Positions 51,028 to 63,588 of a DNA stretch of 64,000 bases are shown here, piece by piece. The position numbers were made by a program, and so were the translations under genes. Where the stretch lies: NCBI GenBank assembly GCA_036172665.1, contig JAYKNF010000022.1, positions 558,001 to 622,000 on the forward strand. The letters run 5' to 3'. Below the pieces are notes generated by a model. It searched no databases, was not told the origin of the DNA, and saw nothing but the letters and a program-made list of their open reading frames with translations. Origin of the DNA: Prosopocoilus inquinatus. Lineage: Eukaryota > Arthropoda > Insecta > Coleoptera > Lucanidae. The stretch's first letter is position 1; every line of letters starts with the position of its first letter.

Positions 51028-54000
51028 CAGCTTCTGCTGCGTCCGAGAAATTTTTATCTCACATCAGAGATACTGGAGTCCATCCAAACGTCAAATAACA
51101 TGATAGATGAGTAAGGATCGATTAGATACATCACAGGAACAACGCTAATACGTGTTGTTTCGTTTAAAACTATTTCCAGCTTCTGCTGCGTCCGAAAATT
51201 TCGTATCTCACATCAAAGTTACTGGAGTCCATCGAAACGTCAAATAACATAGTAGATAAGTAAGGATCGATTAGATACATCACAGGAACAACGCAAATAC
51301 TTGTTGTTTCGTTCAAAACTATTTCCAGCTTCTGCTGCGTCCTAGAACTTTGTATCTCACATCACAGTTACTGGAGTCCGTCCAAACGTCAAATAACATG
51401 ATAGATGAGTAAGGATCGATTAGATACATCACAGGAACAACGCTAATATGTGTTGTTTCGTTTAAAACTATTTCCAGCTGCTGCTGCGTCCGAAAATTTC
51501 GTATCTCACATTAGAGTTACTGGAGTCCATCGAAAAGTCAAATAACATAGTAGCTAAGTAAGGATCGATTAGATACATCACAGGAACAACGCTAATGCGT
51601 GTTGTTTCATTTAAAACTATTTCCAGCTTCTGCTGCGTCCGAAAATTTCGTATCTCACATCAAAGTTACTGGAGTCCATCCAAACGTCAAATAACATGAT
51701 AGATGAGTAAGGATCGATTAGATACATCACAGGAACAACGCTAATACGTGTTGTTTCGTTTAAAACTATTTCCAGTTTCTGCTGCGTCCGAAAACGTCGT
51801 ATCTCACATCAAAGTTACTGGAGTCCATCCAAACGTCAAATAACATGTTAGATAAGTAAGGATCGTTTAGATACATCACAGGAACAACGCTAATAGGTGT
51901 TGTTTCGTTTAAAACTATTTCCAGCTTCTGCTGCGTCCGAAAACGTCGTATCTCACATCAAAGTTACTGGAGTCCATCCAAACGTCAAATAACATGTTAG
52001 ATAAGTAAGGATCGTTTAGATACATCACAGGAACAACGCTAATAGGTGTTGTTTCGTTCAAAACTATTTCCTGCTTCTGCTGCGTCCAAAAACTTTGTAT
52101 CTCACATCAGAGTTACTGGAGTCCATCCAAACGTAAAATAACACGATGGATGAGTAAGGATCGATTAGATACATCACAGGAACATAGCTAATGCGTGTTG
52201 TTTCGTTTTAAACTATTTCCAGCTTCTGCTGCGTCCAAAAATTTCGTATCTCACATCAGAATTACTAGAGTCCATCGAAACGTCAAATAACATGATAGAT
52301 GAGTAAGGATCGATTAGATACATCACAGGAACAACGCTAATGCGTGTTGTTTCGTTTAAAACTATTTCCAGCTTCTGCTGCGTCCGAAAATTTCGTATCT
52401 CACTTCAGAGTTACTGGAGTCCATCGAAACGTCAAATAACATAGTAGATAAGTAAGGATCGATTAGATACATCACAGGAACAACGCTAATACGTGTTGTT
52501 TCGTTCAAAACTATTTCCAGCTTCTGCTGCGTCCGAGAACTTTGTATCTCACATCAGAGTTACTTTGGTCCATTCAAACGTCAAATAACATGCTAGATAA
52601 GTAAGGATCTATTAGATACATCACAGGAACAACGCTAATATGTGTTGTTTCGTTTGAAACTATTTCCAGCTCCTGCTGCGTCCAAAAACTTCGTATCTCA
52701 CATCAGAGTTACTGGAGTCCATCGAAACGACAAATAACATGATAGATAAGTAAGGATCGATTAGATACAGCACAGGAACAACGCTAATACGTGTTGTTTC
52801 GTTTAAAACTATTTAAAGCTTCTGCTGCGTCCGAAAATTTCGTATCTCACATCAGAGTTACTGGAGTCCATCGAAACGTCAAATAACATAGTAGATAAGT
52901 AAGGATCGATTAGATACATCACAGGAACAACGCTAATGCGTGTTGTTTCGTTTAAAACTATTTCCAGCTCCTGCTGCGTCCAAAAACTTTGTATCTCACA
53001 TCAGAGTTACTGGAGTCCATCCAAACGTAAAATAACATGATAGATGAGTAAGGATCGATTAGATACATCACAGGAACATAGCTAATGCGTGTTGTTTCGT
53101 TTTAAACTATTTCCAGCTTCTGCTGCGTCCGAAAACGTCGTATCTAACATCAGAGTTACTGGAGTCCATCGAAACGACAAATAACATGATAGATAAGTAA
53201 GGATCGATTAGATACATCACAGGAACAACGCTAATACGTGTTGTTTCGTTTAAAACTATTTCCAGTTCCTGCTACGTCCAAAAACTTTGTATCTCACATC
53301 AGAGTTACTGGAGTCCATCCAAACGTAAAATAACATGATAGATGAGTAAGGATCGATTAGATACATCACAGGAACAACGCTAATGCGTGTTGTTTCGTTT
53401 AAAACTATTTCCAGCTTCTGCTGCGTCCGAAAATTTCGTATCTCACATCAAAGTTACTGGAGTCCATCCAAACGTCAAATAACATGTTAGATAAGTAAGG
53501 ATCGTTTAGATACATCACAGGAACAACGCTAATACGTGTTGTTTGGTTTAAAACTATTTCCAGCTCCTGCTGCGTCCAAAAACTTCGTATCTCACATCAG
53601 AATTACTGGAGTCCATCCAAACGTCAAATAACATGATAGATGAGTAAGGATCGATTAGATACATCACAGGAACAACGCTAATACGTGTTGTTTCATTTAA
53701 AACTATTTCCAGTTTCTGCTGCGTCCGAAAACGTCGTATCTCACATCAAAGTTACTGGAGTCCATCCAAACGTCAAATAACATGTTAGATAAGTAAGGAT
53801 CGTTTAGATACATCACAGGAACAACGCTAATACGTGTTGTTTCGTTCAAAACTATTTCCAGCTTCTGCTGCATCCTAGAACTTTGTATCTCACATCAGAG
53901 TTACTGGAGTCCATCCAAACGTAAAATAACACGATAGATGAGTAAGGATCGATTAGATACATCACAGGAACATCGCTAATGCGTGTTGTTTCGTTTAAAA

Positions 54001-55199
54001 CTATTTCCAGCTTCTGCTGCGTCCGAAAACGTCGTATCTCACATCAGAGTTACTGGAGTCCGTCCAAACGTCAAATAACATGATAGATGAGTAAGGATCG
54101 ATTAGATACAACACAGGAACAACGCTAATATGTGTTGTTTCGTTCAAAACTATTTCCTGCTTCTGCTGCGTCCAAAAACTTTGTATCTCACATCAGAGTT
54201 ACTGGAGTCCATCCAAACGTAAAATAACACGATAGATGAGTAAGGATCGATTAGATACATCACAGGAACATCGCTAATGCGTGTTGTTTCGTTTAAAACT
54301 ATTTCCAGCTTCTGCTGCGTCCGAAAACGTCGTATCTCACATCAAAGTTACTAGAGTCCATCCAAACGTCAAATAACATGTTAGATAAGTAAGGATCGTT
54401 TAGATACATCACAGGAACAACGCTAATAGGTGTTGTTTCGTTTAAAGCTATTTCCAGCTGCTGCTGCGTCCGAAAACGTCGTATCTCACATCAGAATTAC
54501 TGGAGTCCATCCATACGTCAAATAACATGTTAGATAAGTAAGGATCGTTTAGATACATCACAGGAACAACGCTAATACGTGTTGTTTCGTTCAAAACTAT
54601 TTCCAGCTTCTGCTGCATCCTAGAACTTTGTATCTCACATCAGAGTTACTGGAGTCCGTCCAAACGTCAAATAACATGATAGATGAGTAAGGATCGATTA
54701 TATACATCACAGGAAGAACGCTAATATGTGTTGTTTCGTTTAAAACTATTTCCAGCTGCTGCTGCTTCCGAAAATTTCGTATCTCACATTAGAGTTACTG
54801 GAGTCCATCGAAACGTCAAATAACATAGTAGCTAAGAAAGGATCGATTAGATATATCACAGGAACAACGCTAATACGTGTTGTTTCGTTCAAAACTATTT
54901 CCTGCTTCTGCTGCGTCCAAAAACTTTGTATCTCACATCAGAGTTACTGGAGTCCATCCAAACGTAAAATAACACGATAGATGAGTAAGGATCGATTAGA
55001 TACATCACAGGAACATCGCTAATGCGTGTTGTTTCGTTTAAAACTATTTCCAGCTTCTGCTGCGTCCGAAAACGTCTTATCTCACATCAGATTTACTGGA
55101 GTCCATCGAAACGACAAATAACATGATAGATAAGTAAGGATCGATTAGATACAGCACAGGAACAACGCTAATACGTGTTGTTTCGTTCAAAACTATTTC

Positions 55200-55355
55200 C
55201 AGCTTCTGCTGCGTCCGAGAACTTTGTATCTCACATCAGAGTTACTGGAGTCCGTCCAAACGTCAAATATATGAGTAAGGATATATATATACATGATAGA
55301 TTAGATACATCACAGGTACAACGCTAATATGTGTTGTTTCGTTTAAAACTATTTC
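55200..55355. repeat. 156-bp rearranged monomer, copy 3
   Basis: The segment swap and TA stutter at 55,269-55,308 are the same as in copies 1 and 2. It shares GGTACAACG with copy 2. Confidence 0.93.
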
Positions 55356-58300
55356 CAGCTGCTGCTGCGTCCGAAAATTTCGTATCTCACATTAGAGTTA
55401 CTGGAGTCCATCGAAACGTCAAATAACATAGTAGCTAAGTAAGGATCGATTAGATACATCACAGGAACAACGCTAATACGTGTTGTTTCGTTTAAGACTA
55501 TTTCCAGCTTCTGCTGTGTCCGAAAACGTCGTATCTCACATCAAAGTTACTGGAGTCCATCCAAACGTCAAATAACATGCTAGATAAGTAAGGATCGTTT
55601 AGATACATCACAGGAACAACGCTAATACGTGTTGTTTCGTTCAAAACTGTTTCCAGCTTCTGCTGCGTCCGATAACTTTTTATCTCACATCAGAGTTACT
55701 GGAGTCCGTCCAAACGTCAGATAACATGATAGATGAGTAAGGATCGATTAGACACATCACAGGAACAACGCTAATATGTGTTGTTTCGTTTAAAACTATT
55801 TCCAGCTGCTGCTGCGTCCGAAAACGTCGTATCTAACATCAGACTTAATGGAGTCCATCCAAACGTCAAATAACATGTTAGATAAGTAAGGATCGTTTAG
55901 ATACATCACAGGAACAACGCTAATACGTGTTGTTTCGTTCAAAACTATTTCCAGCTTCTGCTGCGTCCTAGAACTTTGTATCTCACATCAGAGTTACTGG
56001 AGTCCGTCCAAACGTCAAATAACATGATAGATGAGTAAGGATCGATTAGATACAACACAGGAACAACGCTAATATATGTTGTTTCGTTTAAAACTATTTC
56101 CAGCTGCTGCTGCGTCCGAAAATTTCGTATCTCACATTAGAGTTACTGGAGTCCATCGAAACGACAAATAACATAGTAGCTAAGTAAGGATCGATTAGAT
56201 ACATCACAGGAACAACGCTAATAGGTGTTGTTTCGTTCAAAACTATTTCCAGCTTCTGCTGCGTCCAAAAACTTTGTATCTCACATCACAGTTACTGGAG
56301 ACCATCCAAACGTAAAATAACAAGATAGATGAGTAAGGATCGATTAGATACATCACAGGAACATCGCTAATGCGTGTTGTTTCGTTTAAAACTATTTCCA
56401 TCTTCTGCTGCGTCCGAAAACGTCGTATCTCACATCATAGTTACTGGAGTCCATCGAAACGACAAATGACATGATAGATAAATAAGGATCGATTAGATAC
56501 AGCACAGGAACAACGCTAATACGTGTTGTTTCGTTTAAAACTATTTCCAGCTTCAGCTGCGTCCGAGAACTTCGTATCTCACTTCAGAGTTACTGGAGTC
56601 CAGCCAAACGTCAAATAACGAGATAGATGAGTAAGGATCGATTAGATGCATCACAGGAACAACGCTAATACGTGTTGTTTCGTTTAAAACTATTTCCAGT
56701 TTCTGCTGCGTCCGAAAACGTCGTCTCTCACATCAGAGTTACTGGAGTCCATCGAAACGACAAATAACATAGTAGCTAAGTAAGGATCGATTAGATACAT
56801 CACAGGAACAACGCTAATACGTGTTGTTTCGTTCAAAACTATTTCCAGCTTCTGCTGCGTCCAAGAACTTTGTATCTCACATCAGAGTTACTGGAGTCCA
56901 TCCAAACGTAAAATAACAAGATAGATGAGTAAGGATCGATTAGATACATCACAGGAACAACGCTAATATGTGTTGTTTCGTTTAAGACTATTTCCAGCTT
57001 CTGCTGTGTCCGAAAACGTCGTATCTCACATCAAAGTTACTGGAGTCCATCCAAACGTCAAATAACATGCTAGATAAGTAAGGATCGTTTAGATACATCA
57101 CAGGAACAACGCTAATACGTGTTGTTTCGTTCAAAACTGTTTCCAGCTTCTGCTGCGTCCGATAACTTTTTATCTCACATCAGAGTTACTGGAGTCCGTC
57201 CAAACGTCAGATAACATGATAGATGAGTAAGGATCGATTAGACACATCACAGGAACAACGCTAATATGTGTTCTTTCGTTTAAAACTATTTCCAGCTGCT
57301 GCTGCGTCCGAAAACGTCGTATCTCACATCAGACTTAATGGAGTCCATCCAAACGTCAAATAACATGTTAGATAAGTAAAGATCGTTTAGATACATCACA
57401 GGAACAACGCTAATACGTGTTGTTTCGTTCAAAACTATTTCCAGCTTCTGCTGCGTCCTAGAACTTTGTATCTCACATCAGAGTTACTGGAGTCCATCCA
57501 AACGTCAAATAACATGATAGATGAGTAAGGATCGATAAGATACAACACAGGAACAACGCTAATATGTGTTGTTTCGTTTAAAACTATTTCCAGCTGCTGC
57601 TGCGTCCGAAAATTTCGTATCTCACATTAGAGTTACTGGAGTCCATCGAAACGACAAATAACATAGTAGCTAAGTAAGGATCGATTAGATACATCACAGG
57701 AACAACGCTAATAGGTGTTGTTTCGTTCAAAACTATTTCCAGCTTCTGCTGCGTCCAAAAACTTTGTATCTCACATCAGAGTTACTGGAGACCATCCAAA
57801 CGTAAAATAACAAGATAGATGAGTAAGGATCGATTAGATACATCACAGGAACATCGCTAATGCGTGTTGTTTCGTTTAAAACTATTTCCATCTTCTGCTG
57901 CGTCCGAAAACGTCGTATCTCACATCATAGTTACTGGAGACCATCGAAACGACAAATGACATGATAGATAAATAAGGATCGATTAGATACAGCACAGGAA
58001 CAACGCTAATACGTGTTGTTTCGTTCAAAACTATTTCCAGCTTCTGCTGCGTCCAAAAACTTTGTATCTCACATCAGAGTTACTGGAGTCCATCCAAACG
58101 TAAAATAACATGATAGATGAGTAAGGATCGATTAGATACATCACAGGAACATCGCTAATACGTGTTGTTTCCTTTAAAACTATTTCCAGCTCCTGCTGCG
58201 TCCAAAAACTTTGTATCTCACATCAGACTTACTGGAGTCCATCCAAACGTCAAATAACATGTTAGATAAGTAAGGATCGTTTAGATACATCACAGGAACA

Positions 58301-58633
58301 ACGCTAATACGTGTTGTTTCGTTCAAAACTATTTCCAGCTACTGCTGCGTCCGAGAACTTTGTATCTCACATCAGAGTTACTGGAGTCCATCCAAACGTC
58401 AAATAACATGATAGATGAGTAAGGATCGATTAGATACATCACAGGAACAACGCTAATACGTGTTGTTTCGTTTAAAACTATTTCCAGCTCCTGCTGCGTC
58501 CAAAAACTTCGTATCTCACATCAGAGTTACTAGAGTCCATCGAAACGTCAAATAACATGATAGATGAGTAAGGATCGATTAGATACATCACAGGAACAAC
58601 GCTAATGCGTGTTGTTTCATTTAAAACTATTTC

Positions 58634-58781
58634 CAGCTTCTGTTGCGTCCGAAAATTTCGTACCTCACCTCAGAGTTACTGGAGTCCATGAAATGTCAAA
58701 TAACATAGTAGATAAGTAAGGATCGATTAGATACATGACACAAACAACGCTAATACGTGTTGTTTCGTTCAAAACTATTTC
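58634..58781. repeat. 148-bp divergent monomer, copy 6
   Basis: It has the same linked changes as the other five copies. The neighbour downstream reads GAGAAATTTTTATC, as at 46,707 and 51,028, which ties this copy to that lineage. Confidence 0.92.
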
Positions 58782-58930
58782 CAGCTTCTGCTGCGTCCGA
58801 GAAATTTTTATCTCACATCAGAGATACTGGAGTCCATCCAAACGTCAAATAACATGATAGATGAGTAAGGATCGATTAGATACATCACAGGAACAACGCT
58901 AATACGTGTTGTTTCGTTTAAAACTATTTC

Positions 58931-60122
58931 CAGCTTCTGCTGCGTCCGAAAATTTCGTATCTCACATCAAAGTTACTGGAGTCCATCGAAACGTCAAATA
59001 ACATAGTAGATAAGTAAGGATCGATTAGATACATCACAGGAACAACGCTAATACTTGTTGTTTCGTTCAAAACTATTTCCAGCTTCTGCTGCGTCCTAGA
59101 ACTTTGTATCTCACATCACAGTTACTGGAGTCCGTCCAAACTTCAAATAACATGATAGATGAGTAAGGATCGATTAGATACATCACAGGAACAACGCTAA
59201 TATATGTTGTTTCGTTTAAAACTATTTCCAGCTGCTGCTGCCTCCGAAAATTTCGTATCTCACATTAGAGTTACTGGAGTCCATCGAAAAGTCAAATAAC
59301 ATAGTAGCTAAGTAAGGATCGATTAGATACATCACAGGAACAACGCTAATGCGTGTTGTTTCATTTAAAACTATTTCCAGCTTCTGCTGCGTCCGAAAAT
59401 TTCGTATCTCACATCAAAGTTACTGGAGTCCATGCAAACGTCAAATAACATGATAGATGAGTAAGGATCGATTAGATACATCACAGGAACAACGCTAATA
59501 CGTGTTGTTTCGTTTAAAACTATTTCCAGCTTCTGCTGCGTCCGAAAACTTCGTATCTCACATCAAAGTTACTGGAGTCCATCGAAACGTCAAATAACAT
59601 AGTAGATAAGTAAGGATCGATTAGATACATCACAGGAACAACGCTAATACTTGTTGTTTCGTTCAAAACTATTTCCAGCTTCTGCTGCGTCCTAGAACTT
59701 TGTATCTCACATCACAGTTACTGGAGTCCGTCCAAACGTCAAATAACATGATAGATGAGTAAGGATCGATTAGATACATCACAGGAACAACGCTAATATG
59801 TGTTGTTTCGTTTAAAACTATTTCCAGCTGCTGCTGCGTCCGAAAATTTCGTATCTCACATTAGAGTTACTGGAGTCCATCGAAAAGTCAAATAACATAG
59901 TAGCTAAGTAAGGATCGATTAGATACATCACAGGAACAACGCTAATGCGTGTTGTTTCATTTAAAACTATTTCCAGCTTCTGCTGCGTCCGAAAATTTCG
60001 TATCTCACATCAAAGTTACTGGAGTCCATCGAAACGTCAAATAACATAGTAGATAAGTAAGGATCGATTAGATACATCACAGGAACAACGCTAATACTTG
60101 TTGTTTCGTTCAAAACTATTTC
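58931..60122. repeat. 4-mer tandem duplication (596 bp)
   Basis: Monomers from 58,931 repeat at 59,527, offset 596 bp (4 x 149). The rare run of TACTTGTTG, CCTAGAACTTTG with CATCACAGTTAC, CTGCTGCTG and GAAAAGTCAAAT occurs in both. Private changes in copy 1 are CAAACTTCAAAT, TAATATATGTTG, CTGCCTCC and CCATGCAAACG. The equivalent region near 43.9-44.5 kb has a single copy. Confidence 0.88.
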
Positions 60123-63100
60123 CAGCTTCAGCTGCGTCCGAGAACTTCGTATCTCACTTCAGAGTTACTGGAGTCCAGCCAAACGTCAAATAACGAGATA
60201 GATGAGTAAGGATCGATTAGATGCATCACAGGAACAACGCTAATACGTGTTGTTTCGTTTAAAACTATTTCCAGTTTCTGCTGCGTCCGAAAACGTCGTC
60301 TCTCACATCAGAGTTACTGGAGTCCATCGAAACGACAAATAACATAGTAGCTAAGTAAGGATCGATTAGATACATCACAGGAACAACGCTAATACGTGTT
60401 GTTTCGTTCAAAACTATTTCCAGTTTCTGCTGCGTCCAAAAACTTTGTATCTCACATCAGAGTTACTGGAGTCCATCCAAACGTAAAATAACAAGATAGA
60501 TGAGTAAGGATCGATTAGATACATCACAGGAACAACGCTAATATGTGTTGTTTCGTTTAAGACTATTTCCAGCTTCTGCTGTGTCCGAAAACGTCGTATC
60601 TCACATCAAAGTTACTGGAGTCCATCCAAACGTCAAATAACATGCTAGATAAGTAAGGATCGTTTAGATACATCACAGGAACAACGCTAATACGTGTTGT
60701 TTCGTTCAAAACTGTTTCCAGCTTCTGCTGCGTCCGATAACTTTTTATCTCACATCAGAGTTACTGGAGTCCGTCCAAACGTCAGATAACATGATAGATG
60801 AGTAAGGATCGATTAGACACATCACAGGAACAACGCTAATATGTGTTGTTTCGTTTAAAACTATTTCCAGCTGCTGCTGCGTCCGAAAACGTCGTATCTC
60901 ACATCAGACTTAATGGAGTCCATCCAAACGTCAAATAACATGTTAGATAAGTAAGGATCGTTTAGATACATCACAGGAACAACGCTAATACGTGTTGTTT
61001 CGTTCAAAACTATTTCCAGCTTCTGCTGCGTCCTAGAACTTTGTATCTCACATCAGAGTTACTGGAGTCCATCCAAACGTCAAATAACATGATAGATGAG
61101 TAAGGATCGATTAGATACAACACAGGAACAACGCTAATATGTGTTGTTTCGTTTAAAACTATTTCCAGCTGCTGCTGCGTCCGAAAATTTCGTATCTCAC
61201 ATTAGAGTTACTGGAGTCCATCGAAACGACAAATAACATAGTAGCTAAGTAAGGATCGATTAGATACATCACAGGAACAACGCTAATAGGTGTTGTTTCG
61301 TTCAAAACTATTTCCAGCTTCTGCTGCGTCCAAAAACTTTGTATCTCACATCAGAGTTACTGGAGACCATCCAAACGTAAAATAACAAGATAGATGAGTA
61401 AGGATCGATTAGATACATCACAGGAACATCGCTAATGCGTGTTGTTTCGTTTAAAACTATTTCCATCTTCTGCTGCGTCCGAAAACGTCGTATCTCACAT
61501 CATAGTTACTGGAGACCATCGAAACGACAAATGACATGATAGATAAATAAGGATCGATTAGATACAGCACAGGAACAACGCTAATACGTGTTGTTTCGTT
61601 CAAAACTATTTCCAGCTTCTTCTGCGTCCAAAAACTTTGTATCTCACATCAGAGTTACTGGAGTCCATCCAAACGTAAAATAACATGATAGATGAGTAAG
61701 GATCGATTAGATACATCACAGGAACATCGCTAATACGTGTTGTTTCCTTTAAAACTATTTCCAGCTCCTGCTGCGTCCAAAAACTTTGTATCTCACATCA
61801 AAGTTACTGGAGTCCATCGAAACGTCAAATAACATAGTAGATAAGTAAGGATCGATTAGATACATCACAGGAACAACGCTAATACTTGTTGTTTCGTTCA
61901 AAACTATTTCCAGCTTCAGCTGCGTCCGAGAACTTCGTATCTCACTTCAGAGTTACTGGAGTCCAGCCAAACGTCAAATAACGAGATAGATGAGTAAGGA
62001 TCGATTAGATGCATCACAGGAACAACGCTAATACGTGTTGTTTCGTTTAAAACTATTTCCAGTTTCTGCTGCGTCCGAAAACGTCGTCTCTCACATCAGA
62101 GTTACTGGAGTCCATCGAAACGACAAATAACATAGTAGCTAAGTAAGGATCGATTAGATACATCACAGGAACAACGCTAATACGTGTTGTTTCGTTCAAA
62201 ACTATTTCCAGCTTCTGCTGCGTCCAAAAACTTTGTATCTCACATCAGAGTTACTGGAGTCCATCCAAACGTAAAATAACAGGATAGATGAGTAAGGATC
62301 GATTAGATACATCACAGGAACAACGCTAATATGTGTTGTTTCGTTTAAGACTATTTCCAGCTTCTGCTGTGTCCGAAAACGTCGTATCTCACATCAAAGT
62401 TACTGGAGTCCATCCAAACGTCAAATAACATGCTAGATAAGTAAGGATCGTTTAGATACATCACAGGAACAACGCTAATACGTGTTGTTTCGTTCAAAAC
62501 TGTTTCCAGCTTCTGCTGCGTCCGATAACTTTTTATCTCACATCAGAGTTACTGGAGTCCGTCCAAACGTCAGATAACATGATAGATGAGTAAGGATCGA
62601 TTAGACACATCACAGGAACAACGCTAATATGTGTTGTTTCGTTTAAAACTATTTCCAGCTGCTGCTGCGTCCGAAAACGTCGTATCTCACATCAGACTTA
62701 ATGGAGTCCATCCAAACGTCAAATAACATGTTAGATAAGTAAGGATCGTTTAGATACATCACAGGAACAACGCTAATACGTGTTGTTTCGTTCAAAACTA
62801 TTTCCAGCTTCTGCTGCGTCCTAGAATTTTGTATCTCACATCAGAGTTACTGGAGTCCATCCAAACGTCAAATAACATGATAGATGAGTAAGGATCGATT
62901 AGATACAACACAGGAACAACGCTAATATGTGTTGTTTCGTTTAAAACTATTTCCAGCTGCTGCTGCGTCCGAAAATTTCGTATCTCACATTAGAGTTACT
63001 GGAGTCCATCGAAACGACAAATAACATAGTAGCTAAGTAAGGATCGATTAGATACATCACAGGAACAACGCTAATAGGTGTTGTTTCGTTCAAAACTATT

Positions 63101-63588
63101 TCCAGCTTCTGCTGCGTCCAAAAACTTTGTATCTCACATCAGAGTTACTGGAGACCATCCAAACGTAAAATAACAAGATAGATGAGTAAGGATCGATTAG
63201 ATACATCACAGGAACATCGCTAATGCGTGTTGTTTCGTTTAAAACTATTTCCATCTTCTGCTGCGTCCGAAAACGTCGTATCTCACATCATAGTTACTGG
63301 AGACCATCGAAACGACAAATGACATGATAGATAAATAAGGATCGATTAGATACAGCACAGGAACAACGCTAATACGTGTTGTTTCGTTCAAAACTATTTC
63401 CAGCTTCTTCTGCGTCCAAAAACTTTGTATCTCACATCAGAGTTACTGGAGTCCATCCAAACGTAAAATAACATGATAGATGAGTAAGGATCGATTAGAT
63501 ACATCACAGGAACATCGCTAATACGTGTTGTTTCCTTTAAAACTATTTCCAGCTCCTGCTGCGTCCAAAAACTTTGTATCTCACATCA
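60013..63588. repeat. 12-mer tandem duplication (1,788 bp), nearly identical copies
   Basis: Copy 1 is 60,013-61,800 and copy 2 is 61,801-63,588 (12 x 149). Three differences were seen: CAGTTTCTGC vs CAGCTTCTGC (60,422/62,210), ACAAGATAG vs ACAGGATAG (about 60,491/62,279) and CTAGAACTTTG vs CTAGAATTTTG (about 61,037/62,825). That is about 99.8% identity. After 63,588 the sequence resumes with GACTTACTGG, the expected continuation of the ancestral order. Confidence 0.93.

Larger units (their letters stand above)
45441..53935. repeat. 29-mer/28-mer higher-order repeat (about 4,320 bp), two tandem copies
   Basis: Copy 1 runs from 45,441-45,469 to the junction at 49,762-49,790. Copy 2 runs from there to about 53,935. 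The offset is 4,321 bp before the inserted base at 47,785 and 4,320 bp after it. From about 53,832 it falls to 4,171 bp because copy 2 lacks one monomer (the TAATAGGTG, CTGCTGCTG, GTACCTC type present near 49,510-49,660). Other differences are CTTGTTG vs CGTGTTG (49,362/53,683), TTTAGGTAC at 49,488 and ACTTTGGTCC at 52,562. Confidence 0.92.
54318..59526. repeat. Long-range paralogous block, copy 3 of 3
   Basis: It is paralogous to 39,115-44,472 and in part to 26,890-29,165. It lacks one monomer: after the 156-bp monomer and one GTAGCTAAG monomer, the sequence goes straight to the TTTAAGACTATT monomer at about 55,490, skipping the CTTCCGCTGCG copy. Private changes include TATATTGTT-region variants such as TAATATATGTTG and GAAGAACGC near 54,714. 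Beyond about 59,526 the segment is expanded by a 4-mer duplication not present at 44 kb. Confidence 0.85.
56548..61787. repeat. 24-mer higher-order repeat (3,575 bp), about 1.5 copies
   Basis: The CAGCTTCAGCTGCG monomer at 56,548 recurs at 60,123, offset 3,575 bp (24 x 149 minus one base). The following monomers match in order until about 61,787. There the second copy is cut off by the 12-mer junction at 61,788-61,800. The unit equals the 20-mer of 41-47 kb plus an inserted 4-mer. Confidence 0.87.
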
